Shown: piece by piece, positions 31,834 to 40,065 of the stretch
Position numbering within the stretch: the stretch's first letter is position 1
Layout: each line of letters opens with the position of its first letter
DNA from: a virus
Reading direction: 5' to 3' (one strand)
Length of the DNA stretch: 64,000 nt
IMG/VR virus record: IMGVR_UViG_3300042519_004024
Span: 1 to 64,000 of that record
Made by a program: the position numbers and the translations under genes
The notes under the pieces: generated by a model
The model's database searches: none
What the model was told of the DNA's origin: nothing
What the model saw: the letters and a program-made list of their open reading frames with translations, nothing else

Positions 31834-32960
31834 TAGATATAATCGTGAAACATTTCATTTATGTTTTTTTTAGTTAAACTCCAATCAGGGTATTCAGGTA
31901 TTCTAAAATCAATACATTCAATGTAATCATTGTAAATCATAGAATTAATTAACTCTTCAAAACTACCATAATAATCTAACTGTGAATCGTTGTACCCACT
32001 TCCTTTATTGTTATCTAAAAAATTTGATACTAAACTTATGAAGTTATTTATTTTAATGTAATTATCATATTTAGTAATTGTGGTGCCGTCACTTCTTTTT
32101 ACTTGTCTTGGTGTTTCTTCTATTCTTCCTTCAAAATATTCATTTAAACCTTCATATACTAAAGAATAAACCTCATCTTCATACGCACTATTTTCTGCCC
32201 AATGATATAAACTTCTTAGATTAGAACCCAATTCCTCTAAGTCTTTTTTACATAATTCGTTAATTGCATTTTCGTCTTTTAATAAATCATCTAAATCTTC
32301 ACTTCTTATAATAAAATAATCTTCAGTTCCTTGTTCTTCTGATAATTGTTCAAAAAAATCAGAATCATAATCTTCAAGAGACATTTCTTGATTTCCTATT
32401 TCTTTAAAAATAATGTTTTTTAAAGATGCAAAGTTAGATTCGTCTAACTCATCTATGGTATCACTAGGGTTTCTATCGTAATCAAAATACCAATCGTGTC
32501 CTAAACCCTCTTCACTAAATATTTGTTTTGCAACGTCTTTAGCTCCATAATCATTTCGTCCACCACCACAAAAGAATTTAGATAAATCTTCACGGTCCCT
32601 TAAATATAAATAAAACCCGTCTTTTCTTACTTGAACGTCGGTTAATAAATTTTGTGTTATATACTCAACGGCCCATTCGTAATTATGTTCTAAATGGTGA
32701 AGTAAAAAGTGATTTTTAAATTCTTCAGGAATGTAGTCATAGTTAGTATTTGATAAAATGTCGTTTTCAACTAAAAACTCAAACAGTTCATCATCAAAAT
32801 CTCTAGATGGTATTTCACCTAAATCAATTTCATCTAATAAATTATATTTTTTTACATAATTTAAAAATGTCATTAAATCATTGAAGTAAGGTTCAATTTC
32901 GTCTACAAATTGTCCATTATTAAATTTTTGTATTAAGTCCCTTACAGCATCTAAACTCAT
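31833..32960 (-). CDS. Large acidic hypothetical protein
   Basis: A 375-residue protein starting MSLDAVRDLIQKFNNGQFVD. The N terminus is amphipathic but has only Val-Asp-Glu at residues 19-21, so the tag call is weak. The body is highly acidic with repeated DD/EE and Tyr (LDEIDLGEIPSRDFDDELFE), largely helical. No known domain. Fourth gene from the promoter at 35076. Confidence 0.7.
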   Translation of the reverse strand: MSLDAVRDLIQKFNNGQFVDEIEPYFNDLMTFLNYVKKYNLLDEIDLGEIPSRDFDDELFEFLVENDILSNTNYDYIPEEFKNHFLLHHLEHNYEWAVEYITQNLLTDVQVRKDGFYLYLRDREDLSKFFCGGGRNDYGAKDVAKQIFSEEGLGHDWYFDYDRNPSDTIDELDESNFASLKNIIFKEIGNQEMSLEDYDSDFFEQLSEEQGTEDYFIIRSEDLDDLLKDENAINELCKKDLEELGSNLRSLYHWAENSAYEDEVYSLVYEGLNEYFEGRIEETPRQVKRSDGTTITKYDNYIKINNFISLVSNFLDNNKGSGYNDSQLDYYGSFEELINSMIYNDYIECIDFRIPEYPDWSLTKKNINEMFHDYI

Positions 32961-32962
32961 TA

Positions 32963-33835
32963 TTAAAATTGTATTGGCTCTTCTTCAAATTGAATGTTTT
33001 TATCGTCTAATATTGTGAACTTACCTTCTGTCTTTTTAAAAACGTAAACTTCGTCTTTATCTGAGGAGGCGAACACAAAATAATCAACAGGTTTTTTATC
33101 TAAATTTTTTATATTGTAACTTTCTATTTTATAACCATTTTTAATTTTTTCAATACTACCTAAAGGTTTAACTTGAAACTTAGCTTCATCGTTATTTTTA
33201 TTAACCATTACAAAGTCAACTCCGTCTCTATCTTTTTTAGAACCAGGTACCGACCTTCCTTTTAGTTTCCAACCCTTTATATTTTTTAAAACGTCACTTA
33301 AAAAGTCATAAGCCTTTCTTTCGTTTAACTCTCCTTGATATAGAGATTCTACGTTTTTTTGTATTAAGTCGTTTAATATTGGTCCGTTTTTAAAAATTTT
33401 ATTTCGGTTTTTTGACATCCACTTTATGAACTCTTCCATTACTTTAGTGTTATCCATAATTTTACCGGTTTCTTTTTCATATAAACCAACAATAGTGTTT
33501 CTAACTTGTGGATTTGTGTCAAAATAATTTAATATTGACCAATCACCACCTTCTGGATCATAATCAGTTAGACCCTTTTTTTGTAATAAATCATAAACGG
33601 TGTGAACGTTAACAACACCTCCACCACCACCAGGCCCTCGACTTCTATCACTATCCCAATTTGATTTATATAAATCTTTTAAAATGAAATATACTTTTTC
33701 TTTAAACCGTAATGTAAATTCATCTGAATTTAAATTAATGGGGGTGGCATCACCAGTAAAAAGAGAAAGTTGATCATCATTTTCAACCAACATTAACTCT
33801 TTAATTCTATTTATATTTTCTTGTAATTTTTCCAT
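32963..33835 (-). CDS. Tagged PD-(D/E)XK-like nuclease candidate
   Basis: A 290-residue protein starting MEKLQENINRIKELMLVEND, a type D-like tag ending Leu-Val-Glu. A glycine-rich RGPGGGGGVVN lies near residue 65. In the C-terminal half, ERKAYDFLSDVLK, then KKDRDGVDFVMVNKNNDEAK and FQVKP, fit the fold of restriction-like nucleases (Asp, then Gln-x-Lys). Metal-binding residues are plausible but not certain. A packaged nuclease could degrade host DNA. Confidence 0.68.
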   Translation of the reverse strand: MEKLQENINRIKELMLVENDDQLSLFTGDATPINLNSDEFTLRFKEKVYFILKDLYKSNWDSDRSRGPGGGGGVVNVHTVYDLLQKKGLTDYDPEGGDWSILNYFDTNPQVRNTIVGLYEKETGKIMDNTKVMEEFIKWMSKNRNKIFKNGPILNDLIQKNVESLYQGELNERKAYDFLSDVLKNIKGWKLKGRSVPGSKKDRDGVDFVMVNKNNDEAKFQVKPLGSIEKIKNGYKIESYNIKNLDKKPVDYFVFASSDKDEVYVFKKTEGKFTILDDKNIQFEEEPIQF

Positions 33836-34593
33836 TAAATTATTTTAACTTCAGTAATCTCTTGATGTTCTGTATCTTCGTAATATTGTGAATGTGATAT
33901 AGTTACTTTCTTTTCTTCTAAATTTATTGTTACTGTTCCATCAGCACCTTCGTTATTTTCCCAACCACCAAAAAATAAATCAATAATTTCGTATGCAATA
34001 TTTAAAACATCGTCGTTATATGATAAACTACTATCTATTTCACCACTATCTCCGTAACCATTATATGGGAATTCAAAAAAAGTTTCTCCATTATGTTTAT
34101 TAATTAACTCTTGAATGTATTCATCACTTTTTAATTTTGTATATACACGGTCTTGATTAGCAGCATACCATGGTAATGGTTGGTTAAAAATTTCATCAAA
34201 TGTTTTATTTTGATAAAAATCTTCAGACTTTTTTACATATGCATCAAATCCTAATGTAAAAATTTTTGTTTGTGGGTTATATGTTAAATATATACTACCG
34301 TTTCTTGCATATTCATCATCTAAATAATCATAAAAATTATCTTCATTTTGTTTAACAATATTATCTGCAAGCTCGCACATGATATCATAACCAGGATCTT
34401 CAGGTGCCAACTCATCTTTTCTTTCCCATCCATGACTTATATTTGGTGTTGGTCCATCTAAGCTCTCCATCCCATCATCATAATATATGTAACTAGTCCA
34501 ACTAACACCATTATCCCCTAAAACAGCGTTTAAATATAAATTATATTTATCAAATATTTTTTTTTGTTCTTCGTTTAGTTTTATTTGTTCCAT
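33835..34593 (-). CDS. Hypothetical acidic protein
   Basis: A 252-residue protein starting MEQIKLNEEQKKIFDKYNLY. LNE at residues 6-8 may be a very short tag. The body is Asp/Tyr-rich with DGMESLDGPTPNISHGWERK, and ends in strands (DGTVTINLEEKKVTISHSQY). No domain recognised. Coupled to both neighbours in the operon. Confidence 0.7.
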   Translation of the reverse strand: MEQIKLNEEQKKIFDKYNLYLNAVLGDNGVSWTSYIYYDDGMESLDGPTPNISHGWERKDELAPEDPGYDIMCELADNIVKQNEDNFYDYLDDEYARNGSIYLTYNPQTKIFTLGFDAYVKKSEDFYQNKTFDEIFNQPLPWYAANQDRVYTKLKSDEYIQELINKHNGETFFEFPYNGYGDSGEIDSSLSYNDDVLNIAYEIIDLFFGGWENNEGADGTVTINLEEKKVTISHSQYYEDTEHQEITEVKII

Positions 34594-34596
34594 ATA

Positions 34597-35061
34597 TTAA
34601 CCAATTTTTTTTATTCGTTCTATTTCATCATCAGTTATTTCAGTGTCATGTACATCGGTATCAAAATTATTTCCTTCGTAATAATAGTACTCATCAGTAT
34701 TATTTAGTTGATATAACATATCAGAATCAACAGGATAATAACTATCAATTATTGATGAGTAATAATTAGTTTGATACCTTCTTTCTGTTTCTGAATGTAT
34801 AACCTCATATTTACCTAATGTCGGTTTCACTATTGGTTCTGTTTCATAGTCAGGATTAAGGTTCCATAATTGAATAAAAAAAGATCTATCTGTATAAGTT
34901 TTTAATTCAATACCAAAATACCCACAAATACTATTTATTTCTTGCTCACAATCAATATCAAATGGTTCATAATCAAAATCGCAATCTCCGTCATCTTGTC
35001 GTTTATGCATTTCTTGAAGTATCATTTTTAAAACGTTATCAGGAAGTGTGCTATAATCCAT
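34597..35061 (-). CDS. Tagged acidic protein, operon leader
   Basis: A 154-residue protein starting MDYSTLPDNVLKMILQEMHK. VLKMILQEM is tag-like with Leu-Gln-Glu. The body is very acidic and Tyr-rich (DGDCDFDYEPFDIDCEQEIN) and has four cysteines. No known domain. First of five genes; TATTTAT box 14 bases upstream. Confidence 0.72.
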   Translation of the reverse strand: MDYSTLPDNVLKMILQEMHKRQDDGDCDFDYEPFDIDCEQEINSICGYFGIELKTYTDRSFFIQLWNLNPDYETEPIVKPTLGKYEVIHSETERRYQTNYYSSIIDSYYPVDSDMLYQLNNTDEYYYYEGNNFDTDVHDTEITDDEIERIKKIG

Positions 35062-35075
35062 AAGTTTTTTTAATT

Positions 35076-35082
35076 ATAAATA
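35076..35082 (-). promoter_or_regulatory. Late-type promoter box TATTTAT
   Basis: Sense GATATATTTATAA, 14 bases before the ATG at 35061. Confidence 0.5.
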
Positions 35083-35096
35083 TATCTTAATTACTT

Positions 35097-35450
35097 TTAG
35101 TCTTCAAACTCTAACTTTTGAGTTCGTGTTGCCCATAAAGGTCTTTGTTTATTTTCTATAATTAAGAACCATTCTCTTGCTGTTGGTATATATCCATCAC
35201 AATCTTCTTTTACATGTTGCTCTCCAACATATCGAGTATAAACAGTTTTACCGTCACTATTTTTAAATTCAGCACCAAACCTTTGTTCCATCTCAAAAAT
35301 ACCTTCTGAGTGGTGTCTCCACATCCTGTGAAAGGAATGTCCGTACCATCCCTTAGTTTCGTCCATCCAGTTATGAAGGTGGATATAATCTTCCCAAATT
35401 CCTCCAAACTTTTTGGCAGAACTTTTTGCATGTAATATTGGGTGAGCCAT
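35097..35450 (-). CDS. DUF6915-like protein
   Basis: A 117-residue protein starting MAHPILHAKSSAKKFGGIWE. The pattern of SSAKKFGG, DYIHLHNWMDETK and HSFHRMWRHHSEGIFEMEQR with many His residues matches what I recall as DUF6915, a small phage/bacterial family of unknown function. Untagged. Clear of neighbours on both sides; no TATTTAT box was noticed. Confidence 0.72.
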   Translation of the reverse strand: MAHPILHAKSSAKKFGGIWEDYIHLHNWMDETKGWYGHSFHRMWRHHSEGIFEMEQRFGAEFKNSDGKTVYTRYVGEQHVKEDCDGYIPTAREWFLIIENKQRPLWATRTQKLEFED

Positions 35451-35467
35451 AATATTTTTTGATTTAA

Positions 35468-35869
35468 TTATAAGTTTTTTTCATCGGAAGGTAAATTAAC
35501 ATATTCTTCTTCACCATAAAAAGTTAGATATATTGATATTGGAAAATCTTTTAACTTGTCTTCGTAGATTGCACTTTCTAATGTTTGTATATACCATTCA
35601 CGATCATCGTAATTGTTTTCAACCCAATCGTAGTAATAGTCATCACCGTCTCTTTGTATGTCACTTATTATAACGTTAATACCCGCAACGGTTCTATCAC
35701 CTTCACCTAAAACTTTACCAACTTCCATATAATATTTGAAGGTGTACTTTTCATAAACCGACTCGTCGTCATTCCAACTATTCACCTCGTCTTCAAAAGA
35801 AGTTTCATGTTCTTGGTTTTCGTAAAGTTTTTTAAGTATGTTTTTTATTTTTAAGTTTTCTTCTATCAT
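35468..35869 (-). CDS. Tag-like hypothetical protein
   Basis: A 133-residue protein starting MIEENLKIKNILKKLYENQE; ILKKLYEN resembles the A tag with Leu-Tyr-Glu. The body is acidic and aromatic with DDDYYYDWVENNYDDREWYI (written with the first D from the preceding GD). No domain recognised. It lies 2 bases after the gene at 35872, in the same unit. Confidence 0.7.
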   Translation of the reverse strand: MIEENLKIKNILKKLYENQEHETSFEDEVNSWNDDESVYEKYTFKYYMEVGKVLGEGDRTVAGINVIISDIQRDGDDYYYDWVENNYDDREWYIQTLESAIYEDKLKDFPISIYLTFYGEEEYVNLPSDEKNL

Positions 35870-35871
35870 GA

Positions 35872-36225
35872 TTATTTTTTTGGCATTATAAAATTTAAAA
35901 AGTGTCTAATTGTTTTAATTATTCTTTGTCTATTTTTATCTAAATAATTAGTGTTGTACACTCCTAAATCAGCTATTTCATTCTCCTCTAACATATTAAT
36001 GATTTTTCTTTCCATATCTTTTCTACTACTAAAAGAATTAAATCCGTAACCTGGTAAATCACTGAATGAAATCTCTATAACATTAATTGGATATTCGTCG
36101 TCACCAATTTGCCTTTCTTTTTTTTCCGCCCTTCTTAATAGAAAATTCATAAGTTTTCTATCAATTTCTTCATGTTTGTTTGTAATGTCTTCTTTGTCAG
36201 ACTCAAATAAAAAAATTCTTTCCAT
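35872..36225 (-). CDS. Hypothetical protein with short FES tag
   Basis: A 117-residue protein. The ATG at 36225 (MERIFLFESDKEDITNKHEE) is preferred because the earlier ATG lies inside the TATTTAT box. IFLFES resembles the start of 4362 (MKCKILFES) with Leu-Phe-Glu. Body: two basic helices and a segment PINVIEISFSDLPGYGF. No known domain. Confidence 0.7.
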   Translation of the reverse strand: MERIFLFESDKEDITNKHEEIDRKLMNFLLRRAEKKERQIGDDEYPINVIEISFSDLPGYGFNSFSSRKDMERKIINMLEENEIADLGVYNTNYLDKNRQRIIKTIRHFLNFIMPKK

Positions 36226-36229
36226 AATC

Positions 36230-36236
36230 ATAAATA
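36230..36236 (-). promoter_or_regulatory. Late-type promoter box TATTTAT
   Basis: Sense TAGGTATTTATG, 4 bases before the ATG at 36225. Confidence 0.55.
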
Positions 36237-36237
36237 C

Positions 36238-36594
36238 CTATTCGTTTAGTATTGGGAATTCATCAACTAATTCATTAAACGCAAAGTTAACTGGAATATT
36301 TTCTTCTAATAGGATATTGAAGAAATCTTTTGATTTTTTTTCTGTGATAATGTCAAAAAAAAGTTTAGCTAGTTCTGATTGAAAATCTTTATGGTGATAT
36401 GGTAACCCGGTTATTTCTTCTATTTTACCCCAAACCAACGTAATCTTTACTCTACCAACTCTACCGATATCTATGTAGTTTCTTTTACTATAAGTTTCGT
36501 TAGAATCATGTAACATAATTTGTTTATGTTTAGGATCATAAGTTATTTCATAAAAATTCCTGACATAATCTCTTATTGCGTTTTTTATTGCCAT
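36238..36594 (-). CDS. Hypothetical protein, late single gene
   Basis: A 118-residue protein starting MAIKNAIRDYVRNFYEITYD. The N-terminal amphipathic helix ending Phe-Tyr-Glu may be a remote tag. An alpha/beta pattern follows with GRVGRVKITLVWGKIEEITG and an acidic C terminus. TATTTAT box 5 bases upstream. No family recognised. Confidence 0.68.
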   Translation of the reverse strand: MAIKNAIRDYVRNFYEITYDPKHKQIMLHDSNETYSKRNYIDIGRVGRVKITLVWGKIEEITGLPYHHKDFQSELAKLFFDIITEKKSKDFFNILLEENIPVNFAFNELVDEFPILNE

Positions 36595-36599
36595 ATAAG

Positions 36600-36606
36600 A
36601 TAAATA
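36600..36606 (-). promoter_or_regulatory. Late-type promoter box TATTTAT
   Basis: Sense CATATTTATC, 5 bases before the ATG at 36594. Confidence 0.5.
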
Positions 36607-36612
36607 TGTTTT

Positions 36613-36993
36613 TTACTTTTTGAAGTTTAATAACGTCTCAACCTCTTGATTTTTTGTTTCTACGATTGGCGCCCACTCCCCTTTATATGTTATACCTCTT
36701 ACAGGTTTATTATCAATCCACACGTATTCTTCATCGTCCATACATCTTGGTTTGTCAGTGATTAGATCGTGAAATTTAAACCCATGTTTCCATAACCAAG
36801 CAAGGGTTAATCCTTTATCTTTATATTCTCTTGCGGTAAAGAAAACTATTTTATTACCTTCATCATAAAGTTTATTAATTTCTTCTTTGGAACCTTCGTA
36901 TGGTTTTGCCTCCTTATATAAATGACTGTCTTCATTTTTTATATCGTCACAGACTGTCCCGTCAATATCAATCAAATAAACTCTTTTTTTCAT
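36613..36993 (-). CDS. HAD-superfamily phosphatase
   Basis: A 126-residue protein with VYLIDIDGTVCDD (motif I, DxDGT, residues about 5-12), IVFFTARE (motif II) and a C-terminal YVWIDNKPVRG. This is a minimal HAD enzyme of the type found in phages. Nucleotide or polynucleotide phosphatase activity is plausible. Third gene of the unit 37879-36613, coupled by overlap; untagged. Confidence 0.85.
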   Translation of the reverse strand: MKKRVYLIDIDGTVCDDIKNEDSHLYKEAKPYEGSKEEINKLYDEGNKIVFFTAREYKDKGLTLAWLWKHGFKFHDLITDKPRCMDDEEYVWIDNKPVRGITYKGEWAPIVETKNQEVETLLNFKK

Positions 36994-37304
36994 ATACCTA
37001 AATTGTTTTTATAGTTCATATCCAAAATATAAGTTTTTAAGTTTTTAACTAAAGATTCGGCATCACTTTTTTCATACATTCCAGGATATCTTTCCGCAAG
37101 TTGATTTGTTTCTTCCATATCACGACAACTATGTAGTATATCCTGTAACATAGATTTTAACATATGTTCTTTATCATAGTTGTCCTGAATGTTTTTTTCA
37201 AATACTTGCCCTTCAAGTTCTTGAGTATATTCAATAAGTTCTTGGACTTCAGGTTTTTCAAGAAGATCAGGTCGTCTACGAAATAGTTGTTTTATGTTTT
37301 TCAC
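36990..37304 (-). CDS. Hypothetical helical protein
   Basis: A 104-residue protein starting MKNIKQLFRRRPDLLEKPEV. All-helical, charged, with a coiled-coil-like centre (LIEYTQELEGQVFEKNIQDN). No domain. Overlaps both HAD genes, so it is translated with them and may be a partner. Confidence 0.7.
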   Translation of the reverse strand: MKNIKQLFRRRPDLLEKPEVQELIEYTQELEGQVFEKNIQDNYDKEHMLKSMLQDILHSCRDMEETNQLAERYPGMYEKSDAESLVKNLKTYILDMNYKNNLGI

Positions 37305-37879
37305 GTTAAATAATTTAATATTTTTTCTTTTACACCTGATTGTTTAATACCTTCGTTTGATTTTGGTGTCAACACAAAATTATCAATTGCCCACTCATCT
37401 TTCCATGGCTCACCAATCTTACCCATATTTAAATCATCTATAGAAACCCAATGAGTAATCTCAGGGTGATCGTGAAGATATTGTTTAATTTCAATAGTTC
37501 GTAATTGTTCTGACTCCCATCGTGGTGACCACATAAATAAATTACCATGAACCGTACAATTCTGTATGTTTGGTGTTAACTCAATCGGTCGTTTGATAAT
37601 ACCTTGACTTTCGTAATAATCACCAAGTTCTTCAAGTGTTGCATATAATTTCCAATCTGAACTTACAACAATTTCAGCTCCCGTTTCTTCAAGTATCTCA
37701 TTAAGAACTTTAACCGCCTTTGTGTCAAAATCATCAAAACGATATTCAACAGGGGCATCTTTTTTTTCCTTACTACTGTCAGGATTTTCACTTCGGTATT
37801 TTGCCCATTTTTTTGTTCGTCCACCCCAATTATTGGAAAGACATATAACTCCGTCGTTGTCTAAAAATATAACTTTCAT
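37301..37879 (-). CDS. HAD domain protein of the RNA-repair (SAK) type
   Basis: A 192-residue protein with MKVIFLDNDGVICLSNNWGG (motif I, DxDG), AEIVVSSDWKLYATLEELGD (motif II Ser) and VSIDDLNMG (acidic motif). The layout matches the HAD domain linked to Swiss Army Knife RNA-repair proteins, which removes phosphate from RNA ends. Together with the RNA ligase, kinase and cREC genes it suggests an RNA-repair set. The -7 box is 4 bases from the ATG. Confidence 0.78.
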   Translation of the reverse strand: MKVIFLDNDGVICLSNNWGGRTKKWAKYRSENPDSSKEKKDAPVEYRFDDFDTKAVKVLNEILEETGAEIVVSSDWKLYATLEELGDYYESQGIIKRPIELTPNIQNCTVHGNLFMWSPRWESEQLRTIEIKQYLHDHPEITHWVSIDDLNMGKIGEPWKDEWAIDNFVLTPKSNEGIKQSGVKEKILNYLT

Positions 37880-37883
37880 AGTA

Positions 37884-37891
37884 CAAATATA
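37884..37891 (-). promoter_or_regulatory. -7 box TATATTTG, 4 bases before ATG
   Basis: Exact TAnnTTTG at 37884-37891 for the ATG at 37879; upstream GTTG 20 bases away as a weak -33. Confidence 0.6.
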
Positions 37892-37907
37892 ATAAAACTT
37901 TTTTAAA

Positions 37908-37942
37908 CAAACAACCCCCCAATATTTCTACTGAGGGGTTTA
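37908..37942 (-). terminator. Intrinsic terminator
   Basis: Minus-strand AACCCCTCAG...TTGGGGGGTT hairpin followed by TGTTTGTTT, whose T tract carries the -33 of the next promoter. Confidence 0.65.
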
Positions 37943-38125
37943 TATGATTTGGTTCAAGTTATTAAAAAAGCTCAAATTTTAAGAGTTTTAAGGTTTAATA
38001 AAATGACTTTTGAGTGTTTGAATTTTCTGTTAAAATTAGGACATTACTTAATCACAATCAATTATCAACTATACAGTTTTCTATGTAGAACAAGCCATAC
38101 TTTTTAACACTATCTTCAAATCATA
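37943..38125 (-). other. Gene-free stretch, possible untranslated RNA
   Basis: About 180 bases without an ORF, between gene 38126-38560 and the terminator at 37908. Transcribed on the minus strand it would be a long 3' UTR or a small RNA ending at the terminator. I saw no strong hairpin inside. Confidence 0.3.
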
Positions 38126-38560
38126 TTATATTGTAGTTGTTGCGTTAAACACATCCAACTCATCTTGAATTTTTTCTACTTTCTCTTCTAACACTTTTAC
38201 CATTTCATTTCTTACAACTAAAGATATTTCTGAAGTTAAAACTATTTCACTTTCAAGACGGTATCTATCTCTATTTGATTTACCTTCGGTGCAATCCATT
38301 TTTTTAAGGGAGGCAATTAAAGATTTTGTTTCTGACATTTCAAAAATCTTATTTAACACGGGTGTGTTTGCTATATGGATTTTAGTTTTTAAAGTCGCTA
38401 ATTCGTCCATATCAAGTGATATTCTATCATATAGTGTTGCTGGACTATATGGTCTTTTATTACCAACTTCAACTGAGTTGTATTGTTGCATCAACTTAGT
38501 ATTTTCAGTAATACTTTTGATTAACTTGTTTTTTTGTTTAAGTGCTTGTTTGATATTCAT
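38126..38560 (-). CDS. Coiled-coil protein, DIP1984-like
   Basis: A 144-residue protein starting MNIKQALKQKNKLIKSITEN. Almost entirely helical with two long coiled coils; the central LKTKIHIANTPVLNKIFEMS and C-terminal LEEKVEKIQDELDVFNATT resemble a phage family distantly like DIP1984/septicolysin. Role unknown. No tag and no TATTTAT box. Confidence 0.65.
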   Translation of the reverse strand: MNIKQALKQKNKLIKSITENTKLMQQYNSVEVGNKRPYSPATLYDRISLDMDELATLKTKIHIANTPVLNKIFEMSETKSLIASLKKMDCTEGKSNRDRYRLESEIVLTSEISLVVRNEMVKVLEEKVEKIQDELDVFNATTTI

Positions 38561-38596
38561 AATGTTAAGTATATAATTTATTTTTTAATATGTCAA

Positions 38597-39133
38597 TTAA
38601 TATTTAATAACTTTTACACACCAAGGATTAAAAAAGTTATCTGTATCGCATTTTTTTATTTCATGGTAATATGCGTCGTAATATAAATCACCATTTTTGA
38701 TTTTACCAAACATGGATGGTTTATACATTTCACCACCTATTTCTATCACATCATTTAAATCTGAATGTACTTGACATAATGTTGTATACCAACCTTTTTT
38801 ATTTACAAGTTTTCCCTCTTTTCCACACAACTCACAAGTTATGGAACTTTCATTGGTATATTCAGAAATAACTTCAAAACCTTTTTTAGGTAACTCGTTG
38901 GTATAAAATCTTAGTGTTCCAAATTTCTCTTTAACCTGTATAATTTGTTTGTCCCATCCAAGTTTAATTAAATCCTTAATAAGGTTTTCTATAATACCTA
39001 ACCAACCGTTACCAACAGAAAAATAACCTCTACTTAAAATTGGTTTCTCGCCAATTCTGTAACCGTTTTCTAATCCATTTATAGATGCTAAAAAATCTTC
39101 AAATTCAGCATCAGTTTTATAATTTTGATTCAT
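38597..39133 (-). CDS. Zinc-binding phage protein
   Basis: A 178-residue protein with VKEKFGTLRFY and a CELCGKEGKL...TTLCQVH zinc-finger motif, a pattern familiar from small phage proteins. The N-terminal half is helical with LGIIENLIKDLIKLGWDKQ. No enzymatic motif. Its start overlaps the end of the HAD gene 39117-39548, so they are coupled. Confidence 0.72.
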   Translation of the reverse strand: MNQNYKTDAEFEDFLASINGLENGYRIGEKPILSRGYFSVGNGWLGIIENLIKDLIKLGWDKQIIQVKEKFGTLRFYTNELPKKGFEVISEYTNESSITCELCGKEGKLVNKKGWYTTLCQVHSDLNDVIEIGGEMYKPSMFGKIKNGDLYYDAYYHEIKKCDTDNFFNPWCVKVIKY

Positions 39134-39548
39134 TTTGTTTTTTTTTCTCCATTTTAATCATAGTTAAAGCATTAAACAATGTGTAATAAGAATCCCAAAA
39201 ACCACCTCTGTCGTCAAGGAATATATTGGCATATATCTTACCATTTATACCATATGGTTTATCCCACTCCGGATGCATTTTATTAACTCCGTGTACAACA
39301 ATTCCAAGTTCTTCCACTTGTTGTTTTGCCTTTTCTAATTGGTATTCACTTCTTGCGGTATTAATTAAAAATATAATACCTTCTTTTTGACACTCTAAAA
39401 TCAAATCAACCATTTTTTTACAGTTGTCTTTAATTTCCTCATTGTAAGGAATAATAGTGTCGTCAAGATCACAACCAATGATAATCTTACCGTTTTTTAA
39501 CCATTCGGTTGTCAATCTATTTACGTAAAAATTTGCGTGGTGTCTCAT
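39117..39548 (-). CDS. HAD-like hydrolase
   Basis: A 143-residue protein with IIIGCDLDDTIIPYNEE (motif I DLDDT, residues about 22-34), IIFLINTARSEYQLEKAKQQ (motif II), and IFLDDRGGFWD (acidic motif III). A third small HAD enzyme in this region, unlike the other two in detail. Probable phosphatase; substrate unknown. Confidence 0.82.
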   Translation of the reverse strand: MRHHANFYVNRLTTEWLKNGKIIIGCDLDDTIIPYNEEIKDNCKKMVDLILECQKEGIIFLINTARSEYQLEKAKQQVEELGIVVHGVNKMHPEWDKPYGINGKIYANIFLDDRGGFWDSYYTLFNALTMIKMEKKKQNESKL

Positions 39549-39698
39549 TTAATCAATTCTAATAACGTCCATAATTCTTAATTGTGCTAGTAACGCACAA
39601 CCCCAACCCATAGCAGCAACCCAGTTTTCTGAGTAAATACACATCCCGGTATTAAGGAGGTAAAGTAATGCCAAAGGTATTTCATATTTTCTATTCAT
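39549..39698 (-). CDS. Small membrane protein
   Basis: A 49-residue ORF starting MNRKYEIPLALLYLLNTGMC. Two hydrophobic segments (residues 6-22 and 26-42) with WVAAMGWGCALLAQL. Starts 8 bases inside the end of the upstream gene and its stop adjoins the HAD gene start, so it fills the gap in an operon. Role unknown. Confidence 0.6.
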   Translation of the reverse strand: MNRKYEIPLALLYLLNTGMCIYSENWVAAMGWGCALLAQLRIMDVIRID

Positions 39699-39876
39699 AA
39701 CAATTTTCTTCTTTTATTATTTTTATTTCACCCATTGTTCTTGAGTAATACTCTTCTAAATCGTAACCACTTTTACCACATTCGCAAACTTGCATATCCC
39801 ATCTTTTATTAGATTGTGATTCGTGTTGTTTGTTACAACTTAAACATTCCCAAGTAACTTTTTTATATTTTCCCAT
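39691..39876 (-). CDS. Zinc-ribbon protein
   Basis: A 61-residue protein with WECLSCNKQHES and MQVCECGKSGYD, two Cys pairs that would form a zinc ribbon. Basic N-terminal strand (MGKYKKVTWE), acidic C terminus. A small regulator or nucleic-acid binder is possible. Within a run of small coupled genes. Confidence 0.7.
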   Translation of the reverse strand: MGKYKKVTWECLSCNKQHESQSNKRWDMQVCECGKSGYDLEEYYSRTMGEIKIIKEENCYE

Positions 39877-39881
39877 CTTTA

Positions 39882-40046
39882 TTAATTAAAATAACCACCT
39901 GTCATTAATAATGTAAAATAAATTCCAACACTAATAAGTGTAACCCAAAAACTGTAATTCCCTGTTCTTTCTTTTCCGTGATAGTGTGCCCCAAATAGTA
40001 AGTTAAGGGTTAATAACACTAACATTATTATTTGACTTGTTCCCAT
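39882..40046 (-). CDS. Small membrane protein
   Basis: A 54-residue protein from the ATG at 40046 (MGTSQIIMLVLLTLNLLFGA); the longer frame needs a TTG inside the upstream gene. Two hydrophobic helices (residues 5-20 and 33-50) with a HYHGKERTGNYS loop. This small two-helix type is common in Bacteroidota phages. Function unknown. Confidence 0.68.
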   Translation of the reverse strand: MGTSQIIMLVLLTLNLLFGAHYHGKERTGNYSFWVTLISVGIYFTLLMTGGYFN

Positions 40047-40065
40047 ATTTTTTTTTATTTTTAAT

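Noticed and set aside
37943-38125. tracrRNA or riboswitch
   Set aside because: No anti-repeat, no conserved fold recognised; only the terminator at its end is clear.
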